Shown here: positions 11,640 through 44,282 of the stretch, in pieces
Layout: every line of letters starts with the position of its first letter
Position numbering within the stretch: the first letter of the stretch is position 1
Source: Eulemur rufifrons
Taxonomy: Eukaryota > Chordata > Mammalia > Primates > Lemuridae
Reading direction: 5' to 3'
NCBI RefSeq assembly: GCF_041146395.1
Contig: NC_091012.1
Coordinates: 13,258,193 to 13,322,192 of the forward strand
Length of the DNA stretch: 64,000 bases
Position numbers and translations under genes: made by a program
The notes under the pieces: generated by a model
Databases searched by the model: none
What the model was told of the DNA's origin: nothing
The model's input: only the letters and a program-made list of their open reading frames with translations

Positions 11640-14600
11640 TCAATGATAAGTGTTCTTCACCACAAAGGTGATAACTATGAGAATTAAAGCATCTGTCAAT
11701 TAGCTAGAATAAGCATTAGACAATGGGTGTGTGTCTGTATGTATATATATTTCAAAACATCACATTTTACATGAGAAATACATATAAAGTTATCAGTCAA
11801 TTAAAAAAATCAATAAAAATCTTTGAAGTACAGATTGTTCTAAATGCTGAGCCTGGATCTTTTTCATGAGCTTAACTGAACAGTATCAAAAATATATAGC
11901 TTTACTGCTGTTTTTATTATTCTATTTGTCAGTCATAAACAAGGGAACTCTGATATTTACCAGCAGATTCAGAATCCAGCACAGAATATGAAAAGGGCTT
12001 TAATGCTTTTATTTGAAGCTAAGGACAACTGGACTTCTTGGTGTTGATGATTATGGTATGGAAGACACTAAAGAGATATGTAGTGCTCACTGTCCCACCT
12101 CTGGCCACTGTCAGCACAGAAAAGAAGATTGCATGCCAAATCACTGATGAAATTTTCAATCAAAAAGCTGCCATGATCCGAGATCCCTCTAGAGAGAATG
12201 ACCAAATTGTTGGCCACAGTTAGATGACTGAAAATGGAAACTGTGTACTATGTACTGTACGAACTGAAATAAAGTCATGTATAATAAATTCTCTAACATT
12301 GAAATATCAGGTAAAGAAAGATTATTCCAAATTTTAAATCCACAGAAATCATTCTATTACATTCTAAAAATACACTGAAAATACACACCATAAGTAGATT
12401 TTAGATGGATACATATGTTGTACTATAAGTAATTGATAGAAAATTAAATTCAAACTTCTTCATTTACCTAAACTCTCTATTAAAAGATGGCCAGGTTCTG
12501 ATGTTTCTTTATATAGTGCTTACCATATACATCACACACTTATTAATGCTTTTCTTATTTAATTGTTTTCATATTTATGACATTATATGTTAGGATCTAA
12601 TAACATTTTGCTTTTACAAAGCAAACAATACTGAGTTCTTGATTTAATCCTCTGGCATTCAGAATTGTTTATCTTTCTTTGTACTTTAAGGCTCTTACTT
12701 TTAGCTTAGGACACTGAATCTCTCTAATCTTAAGTAATCAGAATGCTGCATGTATAACCTATAAATGGCCTCAAACTCTCTAGTTAAATTATTTTTTCAC
12801 CAAGTTAAAAAATTCTGCACTTCTCATCAGAACTTTTAAAGTACTGTGTGAACTGGCAGGGGGTGAGTACAACAGTGAGAAAGTTGTAGCCCAAGTACAG
12901 GCAGAAAGAAGAATGGCTTAGAAACATTTGTAGAAGGGAATGAAGATAAAAAGATAGCAAAAAAACTGGAGAAAATTATGAAATCAAAGAAGCAGAGTTC
13001 CCACTTATAAATTCCAAGCGTTGGTTGTTCTGTAGGTCTCTTCTCTCCACATGCAAAATCAGTGCCATTTTTTTCACCCTGGATATTTTCAATCTCTTAC
13101 CTAGAGCCATAAACTCATTCCCACAGAAATATTTATTGCTAATTATAAAGCATCTATTACATACATAACACTGTCCTGTACTTGTTCCTTCTATTTAAAT
13201 ATCAAAACAACCCCATAATTTATAAATCCTTCTTAGTGTTTACTTGAACAAATTAGCTGACACAGTCAATAAATCAATTAAGTCAATGACCAAAAGAAAA
13301 AGAAACAGTGACCAAAAGTACTTTCAATACACTCCCCAAATTAGAAGGGAAATATAGGATGTGCTAAGTAAATAAAATGAAATTGATACACTGTGGAATT
13401 ACTCATACCTTCAGATTATTTTATGAACACTATTAAATTTTATAAAAATCATTCTTCAAGTTGAAGAGCATGTCATATAAAGAATACTTAAAGAACTTTG
13501 AAATAATAAAATTATACATCGGGCCTAGCATGAGTAATAAGCATGTAAGAACAGAGGACTGGCATGGGCAGGTTCTGAACTAGAAGCTTTAGGGTTTTAA
13601 ACAAATTAATTCAACATAAAGCAAAAAAAAAATTGCTTTTAGAATCTTTGAAGTTTCTAATTTGCTAGTAAATTCTCAACACTTTTGAAATTATCTATTT
13701 TTTCCAATATTTCTTCTTTTCTTTTCAAAATAGGTATACATCCACATTCACACAAACATAATTACTTACTCTGTAAATCTATTACAACTAAAGTTCATCT
13801 TAACCATGATGTATTTGTATGTTGGATTCCATGTAAATAAAAAATGTGTTTATTTGTGCTTCACTGGCTAAAGAGGTTGCATGTTGAAAGAAAAATGTAG
13901 AATAAAATGGAACAAGTAGTCATTCAGTGTTCAGAAATGGATGGCTTTTCATTAAATGGACAATCTTTATTATAAGCATTACAGTAACAATGTAATTGCA
14001 AAAATAATAAAAAATAATAAAACTTTTGGGAACATTATTCTTCGAAGTATTAGAAATTTAAAGCCACTGAAAAAAAAGGATCACAAATGACGTCATTTTA
14101 GTGTGTAACCAATTGTACCTTTTTACAATCCATTACCTCCAACTCTGAGTAACATCAGACAAGTTAATGTTAGTGGGAAAATAACACTTCATTCAATCTA
14201 CAACATGTTTGACACAATAGAAACCTTTTTTAACTTAATAAAACAAATTAAGTGTACATGTAATCTAAAAATATTTCAAAATTCACACTATTTCATCATT
14301 GTAATTTGCAATTAGTAAAACAATTTATTTCTAATATTGTAATTGTTTTATTCTGATTATAATGAGAAGAATATTAGTCTGTATACCTACATTATACATC
14401 ACTTAAAATGCTGTTTGTTAAAAGTCAACCGCAAAGCACCTTTCCATTTCATACATGTTACATTTCAGTGATTTCAATTTTCCATGGAAAAGTACATGAA
14501 TGATGCCTACTTAAGACAGAAAGACTTTTAATAACTGTGATGTAGCTACCATTAACCACATACATTCACATACATACTAGGAATGAAATCGTAACATCTA

Positions 14601-14935
14601 CTGCTTTGAGAGTTGAATCACATCAATATTTGCTTGTCAAAAAAGGAAAAAATTATACTTTGCTACATTTTCACCCCATCCTGACCAGAAAATATATTTT
14701 ACATGTAAGTATAACTCTCAAAAAATCTCTCTCTTTTTTAAAACTGACATAAAAATAAATTATCTAACTATTTTAACTGGATTATTCTCTATAATCAACA
14801 ACCTGGTTTAAAGAAATAGGTGAATGTGTTAGTGCCTTAGTGCATTGTACTGTGAATCCTCTGATATCTATTTAGACTTGATTTTTGATTGAATCTGTTC
14901 CAAAATTTATTATATATGTAAAGTAGTTTTAAGTA
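11640..14935. other. Unassigned AT-rich sequence downstream of the zinc-finger gene
   Basis: No exon or strong repeat is recognised in these 3.3 kb. A segment at 12020-12290 ends in gaaataaagtcatgtataat, which looks like a polyadenylation signal, but no protein family was recognised. Part of this stretch could be 3' UTR of the zinc-finger transcript, which runs leftward through it. Confidence 0.35.
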
Positions 14936-14939
14936 TCAG

Positions 14940-15453
14940 TTCTGTGTTGTTCTCTAAGGTATACCTTTTCCATAAATCTTTTTTCACATTCATTAAATTT
15001 GTAAGGTTTCTGTCTATTAAAAATTTTCCGATGTTGAGCAATGCTTGAGAAAATATTGGAGGGTTTCTTTCAGTGTAAGTTCTCTCATGTCCAATAAGAT
15101 CTGTGATAGAAGTAAAGGTATGTTCAGTGCTCTACATTATTATTGTTTACTTTCAGAATAAGTACTGTTGTGCATTTTAAGGCTAATGCTTTGGGAAAGC
15201 ACTTCCATAGTCATTACATTTATCTCACTTTTATCTAGTATGATGTCTTTGATGTTGAGTAAGATGTGAGCAGTTATTGAAGGCTTTGCCACATTCTTCA
15301 CATTTGTAGGGCTTCTCTACTGTATGATTTCTTTTATGTAGAGTAAGGTATGGGTTCCGGTTAATGGTTTTGCCACATTCTTCATATCTGTAGGATTTCA
15401 CTCCAGTATGACTTTTCTTTATGTACCATAAGGTGTGAGCAATGGGTAAAGGC
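14940..15453 (-). pseudogene. Decayed C-terminal zinc fingers beyond the stop codon
   Basis: Beyond the TAA at 15456-15454 the minus strand still reads as finger sequence. The first unit keeps the AFTHCSHL core. A one-base insertion near 15405-15415 then changes frame, and two more units follow: one with YRYEECGK (a zinc-binding Cys changed to Tyr) and one nearly intact ending QRHHTR just before a stop at about 15231. Further left, to about 14940, fragments such as a finger core followed by GHERTYTERNP persist with stops. I infer that the array was once at least five units longer and now forms 3' UTR. Confidence 0.75.
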
Positions 15454-35778
<20,325 letters not shown>

Positions 35779-36010
35779 TTCTCCTTCTCCTTCTCCTACT
35801 CTGAAATTTCTTTTCAGGTGAGATTGTTTAGAACAATCAAAATTACATCTTGAGACTATTCCCTGAAAGGAGTCAGCACAATTTCTTCACCTGTTTACAC
35901 AGCATCCACAAGCAGGAGGACCACAAAATGCAGAAAAGGCTACACTCACTGGTTCTTAGTCACAGGAAACAGTCAGGTATGATGTCTCCTTATAGAGACT
36001 AAAATGTGAG
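35779..36010 (-). promoter_or_regulatory. Putative 5' UTR and promoter-proximal region of the zinc-finger gene
   Basis: This stretch lies immediately upstream of the ATG on the transcribed strand. It lacks the strong CpG island often seen at ZNF91-type promoters. The transcription start cannot be placed from sequence alone, and a more distal non-coding first exon is possible. Confidence 0.35.
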
Positions 36011-38025
36011 GTTCTCCTGTCTTTCCCTTGGTGACCTACCCCTGCCACACATGCCAGGACTTTCTGCTACAGCAGTGGGAATCTGGACCACACTGATCTG
36101 CCCCTATGAAACCCAAAGCAGCAGGCCCTGTGACTTCTCTCTGGAACAAAGTCTAAACTCAATCTCACGAATGTATTTGGGAGTTCTAATGCTTGACCCT
36201 AGTATCAAATGAGAATTATTTGTGGCACAATTAAAACCACATGGGTGTTCCCACCCAGCCCCATAGACAGGTGATGGTGTTTCTTTTAAGCTAGCCAGGT
36301 GATCCTAATTGAAAGGTTGGGCTGAGAGGTAATTACTTAAAAATTGTCTCTGAACCATCAATGTGAATATAAATCATGTTGTATTGTGGGCCTCACTCTA
36401 AGAAAAGTGGTCTGCTGGTGTGGAAGGGGGACATTAATTGGCTTCTTTGTCAAGTCCCCTTTTAGTGCTGATGTTGCTCAACCTAGATCCATTATTAGGA
36501 GCACTCAGCTAGAGACAGCAAGCACAGCATACAGAATGTCTTATGCCCAACACTCATCACAACACAGATACTTATTTTCCAAAGTGAAGACCAGCATAAT
36601 GCAATGTCTACTGAGCATGTACTGTGTGCTCAGAACGATGGTATGCTGCACCATGAAGAAGCCTTTACATTGTGTGACTTAATCCTTAAAATACCAGAAA
36701 AGGTGAGTAATAAGTGTCCAATAATTTCCAAAAAAATTTAGTTGTGATGCCAGCTTTTCTATTCTTCTCCCACAACTATAATAGTACACTACACAAGACT
36801 TAGAAAATTCTTTAATCCCACCCTGAAAAGTCCTTTCAAAGTCAATTTACAAAGTCTATGTTGATCTCATACACTGCAGAAAATGTCTCCCTTGAGTTTT
36901 TTGTACATCCTTAATCCAAAGTCTGCCCCTGTCTTTTGAATTGCAGATTGAGGGCAGGTCTAGGTTGGATCAAATTTGCTGTGCATTCTCTGGTGTTACA
37001 GTGAGGTAAGGAAAACAGGAGGAAAGATTCCCTTATGGAACCTTCTCTAATGGATCCTGAAAAACCTCAGGCCTTAGATTCAGAATTCAGAGCTGCAGAT
37101 TTAGCCCTCCAGAGAGGCATGAATTCAGTAGCACCCATGGCACATTCCCTGGCATTTGGGCAAGAGGACAAGGCATAAGGGGGTTTTTTGGGTTCAAACC
37201 AGTGTACATTATCTTATTCTGGCTTGTGTCATGGCCCCATGGTCTCTGAATCCATTTCAGTTCTGAAGATGTCAGGTGCATTTAATGAAAGGCTAGTACT
37301 ACTGATTATTATCCTGTGAGAGTGTTTTCATAGGAATCTGGTCTAAGTATTCTCTTGATGAGACAGCAGACCCCAAACAGGCACAGAGAACTTACTGTGT
37401 GCAGATGAGGGGACAGTGAAGGTCTGTGCTGCACAGTTGTGAGTTTGTGACTGGAAGCTAAAGAAGGATCTAGTCTTCAAAGCACCTCCAGTGTAAATCC
37501 TGGGGGACACATTTTATTTTCATGTTATATTTTTTTAATTCTGGAAAGTGTTCAGGAAATATTTTTGAACATAATCTCCAACACAGAAAACCTCTCCACA
37601 AAGTTAGAAGAGAAATAAAAAAACCCTTTTATTACTGAATTAAACCATATGTGATGTACATAATGCCAATCCACTGAGAGATTTCAAAGACATACATAAA
37701 GTCATTACTTTACATTACAAAGCAAATCCTACCTTTTACATACATGTTCTCTAGATAAATAATTAGTTTTGAAGTAAGAAGACTTGACAGCACAATTTGT
37801 CATACAGAGAAATTTACTTGGTAATTAGTGAGACTCTCTTTTTTGCTAATTGGTTTTATTCAAATAAAAAACACACATCTCAAGTGTATGTAGGAGGAGA
37901 TAATTTTGCAACTTAAAGCTAGGTGCTCACTGTAGTTAGCATCTCATCTTCATGTGGAAATTGTGTGATAGGGCACTATCTTCCTTGATATTTCATTTCA
38001 AAGAGATGTATTTCAGGTTCCAAAA
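36011..38025. other. Intergenic sequence, no supported feature
   Basis: This two-kilobase stretch has no recognisable exon, and its longest open frame (36344-36682, plus) has no known motif or splice context. I cannot assign repeats with confidence. Confidence 0.4.
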
Positions 38026-38026
38026 A

Positions 38027-38276
38027 AGCATTTTTTTTATTTCAGCCTATTATGGGGGCACAAATGTTTAGGTTATGTATATTTCCCTATACTATTTGCT
38101 CCAATGGCTGTATTGAGAAAATAGATGTTTAAGAGTCAGAAGGGAGGAGGGTGATTGGGGTTGAGGGATCAAATATGATCTACTGGGTGCAATGTATATT
38201 ACTTGAATGAAGGATACACTAAAAGTACTGAATTCAACACTACATAATTCATCCATTTATCAAAAAAAAAAACTGT
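38027..38276. repeat. Old L1 3'-end fragments, abutting
   Basis: The first part (38027-38100) has tttttttatttcagcctatt followed by atgggggcacaaatgtttag, the reverse complement of an L1 tail. The second part (about 38110-38276) reads as an older plus-strand L1 3' UTR (ggagggtgattggggttgag, then aaggatacactaaaagtact) with an A tail. Confidence 0.55.
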
Positions 38277-38313
38277 TACCTGCTAAATTTATTGAAATAC
38301 AAATAAATTACAC

Positions 38314-40058
38314 AGTTTTTATAATCACAGCCTTGTAGTATGGTTTGAAGTCTGGCAAATTAATACCTCCCATTTTGTTTTTGTTGCTTAAAATTGCTTT
38401 TGCTGAATGGGGTCTTCTCTGGTTCCATACAAAGTGTAAAATTATTTTTTCTATATCTGTGAAAAATGATGTTGGTAATTTAATAGGGATTGCATTGAAT
38501 CTGTAGGTAACTTTGGGCAGTATAGACATTTTAACAATGTTGATTCTACCAATCCATATTGGCACAAGTGCAGGGACACAGACCAGTGGAATAGAACAGA
38601 AAATCCAAATATAAAACTATCCTCATATAGCCATCTAATCTTTGACAAAGCAGACAAAAACATACTCTGGGGAAAAGATTCCTTATTTAAAAAATGGTGT
38701 TGGGAAAACTGGATAGCCACATGTAGAAGACTAAAACAGGACACACAGCTTTCACCTCTCACAAAAATCAAATCACAGTGGATAACAGACTTAAATCTTG
38801 GGTCAGAAACTATTAGAATTCTAGAAGAAACATAGGAAAGACTCTTACAGACATTGGCCTAGGCAAAGAATTTATGAACAAGACCCCTAAGGCAATCACA
38901 GCAGCAACAAAAATAAATGGGACCTGATTAAATTAAAAAAGCTTCTGCACAGCCAAAGAAACAGTCACGAGAGTAAACAGACAACCTACAGAATGGGGAA
39001 AAAATTTCGCATACTACACATCAGATAAAGGACTGATAACAAGAATCTATTTAGAACTCAGGAAAATCAGTAAGAAAAAAATTGAACAACCCTATCAAAA
39101 AGTGGGCAAAGGACATGAATAGAAATTTTTCAAAGAAGATATAAAAATGGCTAACAAACATATGAAAAAATGTTCAACATCTCTAATCATCAGGGAAATT
39201 CAAATCAAAACCACAATGAGATATCACTTCAGTGAGAATGGCCTTTATCAAAAAGTCCCAAAACTATACATGTTGGCGGGGGTGTGGAGAGATAGGTACA
39301 CTCATACACTGCTGGTGGGACTATAAACTAGTGCAGCCCCTGTGGAAGGCAATGTGGAGATACCTTAAACAGATTCAAGTAGACCTACCATTCGATCCAG
39401 CAATCCCATTATTGGGCATCTACCCAGAAGAACAAAAGTCATTCTATAAAAAAGACACCTGCACCCGAATATTTATAGCGGCACAATTCACAATTGCAAA
39501 GATGTGGAAACAACCCAAATGCCCATCAATTCATGACTGGATTAGCAAAATGTGGTATATGTATACCATGGAATATTACTCAGCTATTAGAAATAATGGT
39601 GATATGGCATGTCTTTGGTTCTCTTGGAGAGAGTTGGAACCCATTTTATTAAGTGAAGTATCCCAAGAATGGAAAAATAAGCACCACATGTACTCACCGG
39701 CACACTGGTGTCCCTGATCATCACCTAAGTGCACATTTGGGAATGACACCAATTGGGTATCGAACAGAGGTGGGGGCTGGGGGGAAAGGATGGTTGTATA
39801 TGTACTTGATGAGTGCGATGCGCACTGCCTGGGGAATGGACACCCTTGAAGTTCTGACTGGGGGGGATGGGGTGGGGGGAGGGGATGGGTGCATACCTAC
39901 AGGTTGAGTGTGATGTGCACTGTCTAGGGAATGGACACGCTTGAAGCTCAGACTCGGGGGGATGGGGGGCATGGTCAATATATGTAACCTGAACTTTTGT
40001 ACCCCCATAATGAGCTGAAATAAAAATAAATAAAAATTCATCATAGATAACAAAATAA
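38314..40058 (+). mobile_element. Lemur-type L1 with 5' inversion and almost no sequence loss
   Basis: The segment 38314-38562 encodes L1 ORF2 on the minus strand ([32 protein letters not shown]). The plus strand then resumes with tggcacaagtgcagggacac, which in the full-length copy lies directly after the inverted part. Unlike the element at 8694, little or nothing was deleted at the joint. It continues through the ORF2 C-terminus (39232-39717 open), a two-unit 3' UTR and an A-rich tail. Possible duplicated target aaataaatta lies at both ends. Confidence 0.85.
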
Positions 40059-40079
40059 AAAAAAATAAATTAGACAGTC

Positions 40080-40280
40080 CTAATGTATACTCACAGCAAC
40101 AATATAGAAGTGTTTCCTTTTCTCCACATCCTCACCGGCACTTAGTATTCATCATATTCAGAATAGGCATTCTCACAGGTGTGAGTTAATAGCTCATTGT
40201 GGTTATAATTTGCATTTCCCTGTTGATAACATAGGTTGAGAATTTGTCATATACCTGTTGAACATTCATTTCTCTCTTTT
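40080..40280 (-). repeat. Old L1M 3' fragment, minus strand
   Basis: Text such as ccttttctccacatcctcac and gtgagttaatagctcattgt is the reverse complement of the old L1 ORF2 C-terminal region. It is short and diverged. Confidence 0.65.
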
Positions 40281-40710
40281 GAGAAATGTTAATTAGCTTT
40301 AACATATCTTTCCACAAAGTATACATAAAGTCAACACATTGTGTCCTACATATACATATACCATTATTTATCAATGAAAAACAAAAATATAGCAAAATAA
40401 ATAACAATGCCAAATAAGATGATTGCATAGGAGTAAGGAAAGTGTATTTGATCAAGTACACATATAAAACACATTCCCAATATATTATATTTGAGTACAA
40501 ATACACAAATGAATTAAAGGAAGAAAATGACCAATTTACATAGCAACTTTCAACACAGGATTCTTTCTTTTTGTCTCTTCTTTGTTCCTCAAACTATCTT
40601 TCTCTATACTTAAATGCATATGAATATGTCTCTCTACATATGGTAAATCCCACCATTTCAATGTATATGCTTTCATTGTTTTAGATTTGGATTTTCATTG
40701 GAAACTTAAA
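40281..40710. other. Intergenic sequence, no supported feature
   Basis: This is AT-rich sequence between the L1M fragment and the olfactory receptor pseudogene. Part of it may be the receptor gene's old 3' flank. Confidence 0.4.
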
Positions 40711-41636
40711 AATGTCATATTCTCGATTTTCTGAGAACTCCCCTGAGGGATCCAAAGACATCCTTGTTTCTCAGACTGTAGGTGAGAGGGTTGAGCATTT
40801 GTGTTAGGATCCTGTAGAACACAGAGACCACCTCTCCTGGACAGGGGAGTGAGATTTTGGTAGAAGGTACTTGGTAATGGCAGCCACATAGAATAGAGAC
40901 ACCAAGGGCATGTGAGAGGAGTAAGTGGCCAAGGTTCCCATGTGCCCCAGTCTTGAGGCTGTCACCAGTAGAGTGCACAGTATACATTCCGTAGGAGGCT
41001 GTAATGGCTAAGATAGGAGAGAGAAGAAAAATAACACCACTGACAAAAAGACCCTTTTGATAGAGGGAATTGTCAGCACAACTAGTTTCAAAACAGCTCG
41101 GAACTCAGAAACGAAATGACAGCTTTCCCTGGAGGTGAAGTAACAAAAAGTCAGAGTGTAGAGCACATGGATCAAGGCATTGAGCACTGCGCTCAACCAA
41201 GATGCAAGCACCAGACACACATAGAGATCATGGGGAATGTGGATGAGGCAATGCAATGGGTGACAGATGGCCATGTAGAGGTCCTAAGCCAGGATGGCCA
41301 ACATCAGACACTTTCCTGCCAACAGGGTCATGAAGAGGAATAGCTGAATGCCATAGTCAGTGAAAGAGATGTGATTATTCCTAGAGAGAAAGTTGAGGGC
41401 CATCTGGGAGCGAACAATGGAAATCTAAAACAAGTACATCAGAGATGGCTGGATGAGAAAAAAAAAATGAGGCAGTGGAGAAGTGGGTAGGTCTGAATGA
41501 GGAGGACGACCATGGTGTTGCCAAAAAGGACCAGAAGCTCCAGCATGGTGAGAACAAAGAGAAGCCAGGGAGCCTGGGGGCCGTGAAACAGGTCCAAGAG
41601 GATGAAATCAGCCCTGAATTCTGGTTGTTTGGCCAT
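40711..41636 (-). pseudogene. Class II olfactory receptor pseudogene, family 2-like
   Basis: About 926 bp on the minus strand, the usual size of a single-exon odorant receptor. Readable parts are the N-terminus (FILLDLFHG), TM1 with GNTMVVLLIQ, the TM3 end with MAICHPLHC, TM5 (SEFRAVLKLVVLTIPS) and TM7 with NPLTYSLRNKDVFGSLRGVL. The DRY motif has become a stop plus DLY (TAG at 41286-41284). A frame change occurs at a T run (41458-41468 region), and others lie near 41005 and 40980. The LFHG and NPLTYSLRNKDV features suggest OR family 2. It no longer encodes a receptor. Confidence 0.88.
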
Positions 41637-42405
41637 GGCATTCTCTCATTCCTTATTTGTTAAATTTGGAGACAGTTTCAAAAAGCATTACATTCACCAT
41701 CTGTACATAATTACACCAAATTAAATCACAAACCACTTTCCAGCACCTCAAATTCATTTTGCCCTGCTCTTCATCTTTTAGTTTCAGTAAATAAATTCAT
41801 TTGCCTTTCACCAGAATTTACTAAGGAATCTTCAGAGAGTTCTAGAATATGACACTTGACACATTGGAAGAGAGAGCATAATCACTGTTTAATTTGAACA
41901 TGTACTTTTGACATATTTTTTCCTTTATTAAAGTTCTAGAAATTGAAATCGTCTCACAATCACAGTAAACATCCTTTTTGGTTAGTAGTCCCTAAACTTA
42001 GATAAATGCATTAATTAATTATATGGATTAATTCCTGTGTGTTTACTCAGTTTATCAATAAATTATATGAAGCAAGTGTGGAAAAAGTTAACTAAAAATC
42101 TAGAATCAGAATAAGGGCACATCAGTCATCAGTTAAATACCTCATATATAGTCCAATTACCTCCAGAATTCTGACATGTTTCAAAATGAAAAAAAAAAAA
42201 AAACTATTATCTTCTAAGGATACATTACAAAAACATGAGAAGAAATATCTTGAAACTTCTTATATTGTGCTATAAAGCATACCATAACATTTATAAAAGT
42301 AGATATCACACTATGTTTTGACTATAATGGAATCAAAGTAGAAATCAACAACATAAAGATAGAGAAAGAATCCCCAAATATTAAGGAATAAACAACACTT
42401 TTCCC
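41637..42405. other. Intergenic AT-rich sequence, no supported feature
   Basis: The upstream flank of the olfactory pseudogene. No promoter element or separate non-coding exon can be identified by eye. Confidence 0.4.
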
Positions 42406-43330
42406 CAATATTATTGAGGCATAATTTAGAAGTAAAATCATATGTATTTCACTTATACAACTTGATAATTTGACGTACATAGACATTGTGAAATATTCAC
42501 CCAAATATACCTGATTAACACATCAATCACTTACATTGATACAATATTTTTGTTCTTATGACATTTACGATTTTTCTTCTTAGCAACTGATAAGCATACA
42601 ATACAATATTGCTATCTATACACATTTCGTTGTTTAGAACTTAACTTACATAACTGAAACTTTGTATCAGTTCACTAACATCTCATTTCACCCTTTCTCC
42701 AGCTCGTAGAAGCCACAAGTCTACCATCTGTTTCTACATGTTTAACATTTTATATTTCCACATATAAGTGAGATCAGGCAGTATTTATCTTCCTGTGTCT
42801 GGCTTATTTAATTTACCATAATGTCTTCTAGGTTAATCTACATTGTCACAAATGGAAGATTTTCCTTCTTTTTGAGGCTGCATATCTCATTGTATATCTG
42901 TACCACATTTTCTCTATCCATTCCTCCGTCAATCCACATATAGGTTATTTCATATCTTGACTATTTTGAAAAATGGTATAAAGAAATGGGACTGCAGATA
43001 TTCCCTTGTCATACTGATTTCATTTCTTTCTGATATGTACCCAAAAGTAGGAATCCTGTATCATAGAGTAGTCCAATTTTTAATTTTTTGAGAAACCTGC
43101 ATAGTGATTTCATAGTGGCTATACCATTTGCCTTTCCATCAACATTGTTTAAGGGTTCTCTTTTCTCCATATACTTCCCAACTTATATTATATTTCTTCT
43201 TTCTGATAACAGTCATTCCAATGTGTGTGAGATAATAACCCATTGTGGCTCAGTTTGCATTTTCTTGATAATTAGTGAAATTGAGCATCTTTTTGTGTAC
43301 CTGTCAACACAATCCTCAAAAATTCATGGA
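42406..43330 (-). repeat. Old L1M 3' half, minus strand
   Basis: Phrases such as ctggcttatttaatttacca, cattcctccgtcaatccaca, aaatgggactgcagatattc and gtgtgagataataacccatt are reverse complements of old L1 ORF2 and 3' UTR text. They run in the order expected for a minus-strand element, and the frames are lost. Confidence 0.75.
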
Positions 43331-43574
43331 CCAAAGCAGAAATCTCAAGAGGGATCTTTAAAAAAATTGAGCTAAATATTCACACCGATTATCTAATTTT
43401 GTAGTAACACAGAGAAAGAAGAAGGGATGGAAATTTATAGCATTAAATTCATCTGTTTGTAAAGAAAATCTGAAATCAATAAACTGATTTTCCACCTTAG
43501 GAAAATAGAGGAAGTAGAACAATTTAAGTATAAAGCAAGTAGAAGAAAAGTTATATTTAAATAAAAAAAAAAGA
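43331..43574. other. AT-rich spacer
   Basis: No recognisable feature between the L1M remnant and the Alu. Confidence 0.4.
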
Positions 43575-43861
43575 AATCAGCCAGGCATAGTGCCTCATTC
43601 CTGTATTACTACCACTCTGGAAGGCCAGGACAGCTGGATGGCTTGAGCTCAGGTGTTTGAGACCAGGCTGAGAAAGAGCAAAACACCATCTCTATTAAAA
43701 TAGAAAAATCAGCCAGTGGTATGCACTTGTAGTCCCAGCTACTTGGGAGGTTGAAGTAAGAGAATTGCTTGAGCCCAGGAGTTTGAGGTTGTAGTGAGCT
43801 GGGATGATAGCACTGCACTCTACCCAGGGTACCAGAGTTAGTCATTAAAAAAAAAAAAAAC
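43575..43861 (+). repeat. Old dimeric Alu with intact poly-A tail
   Basis: Both arms are visible: cagccaggcatagtgcctca, gtttgagaccaggctgagaa, then cagctacttgggaggttgaa, gcttgagcccaggagtttga and a 14-base A run at 43848-43861. Divergence is moderate, so it is older than the copies at 48826 and 58914. Confidence 0.9.
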
Positions 43862-44282
43862 AAATCAATGACATTGAAAACATGAAAGCATTTGAAAAAA
43901 TCTGAAAAATAAAAACTGGTTATTTGGAAAGATCAATAAATTCATACAACTTTAGCCAAGCTATCCCCTGAACAATGAGAGACATCACAAATTATCACAT
44001 TGAGATTAAAAGGATAATAAAGAACACTACAAATGAATCTAGGGCCATGAATTTAATATCTTAGAGGAAACTGGCAAATTTCTTGAAAGACATACTAGGT
44101 GAATCCATATTTACAATTGTTATCTCATCTTGATCAGTTGACCCCTTTGTCTTTACTGTATAGAATGCCTGCATCCTCCTCTTCCTCCTCTTGATCTTCC
44201 TCCTTATCATTATTTTTTCTTTTTCTTCTTCAAAATCATTCATAATGAGTGTCAGACTGCCTCAGTGATTCTCAAAATTTAT

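Noticed and set aside
38308..38771. Two opposite-strand ORF2 fragments as two separate L1 insertions
   Set aside because: The inverted arm ends where the forward arm starts in element coordinates. A single insertion with 5' inversion explains both more simply.
44061..44243. Glu/Lys/Arg-rich frame on the minus strand as a small nuclear protein
   Set aside because: It derives from a run of cctcctcttcct-type low-complexity sequence and has no start context, homology or neighbouring exon.
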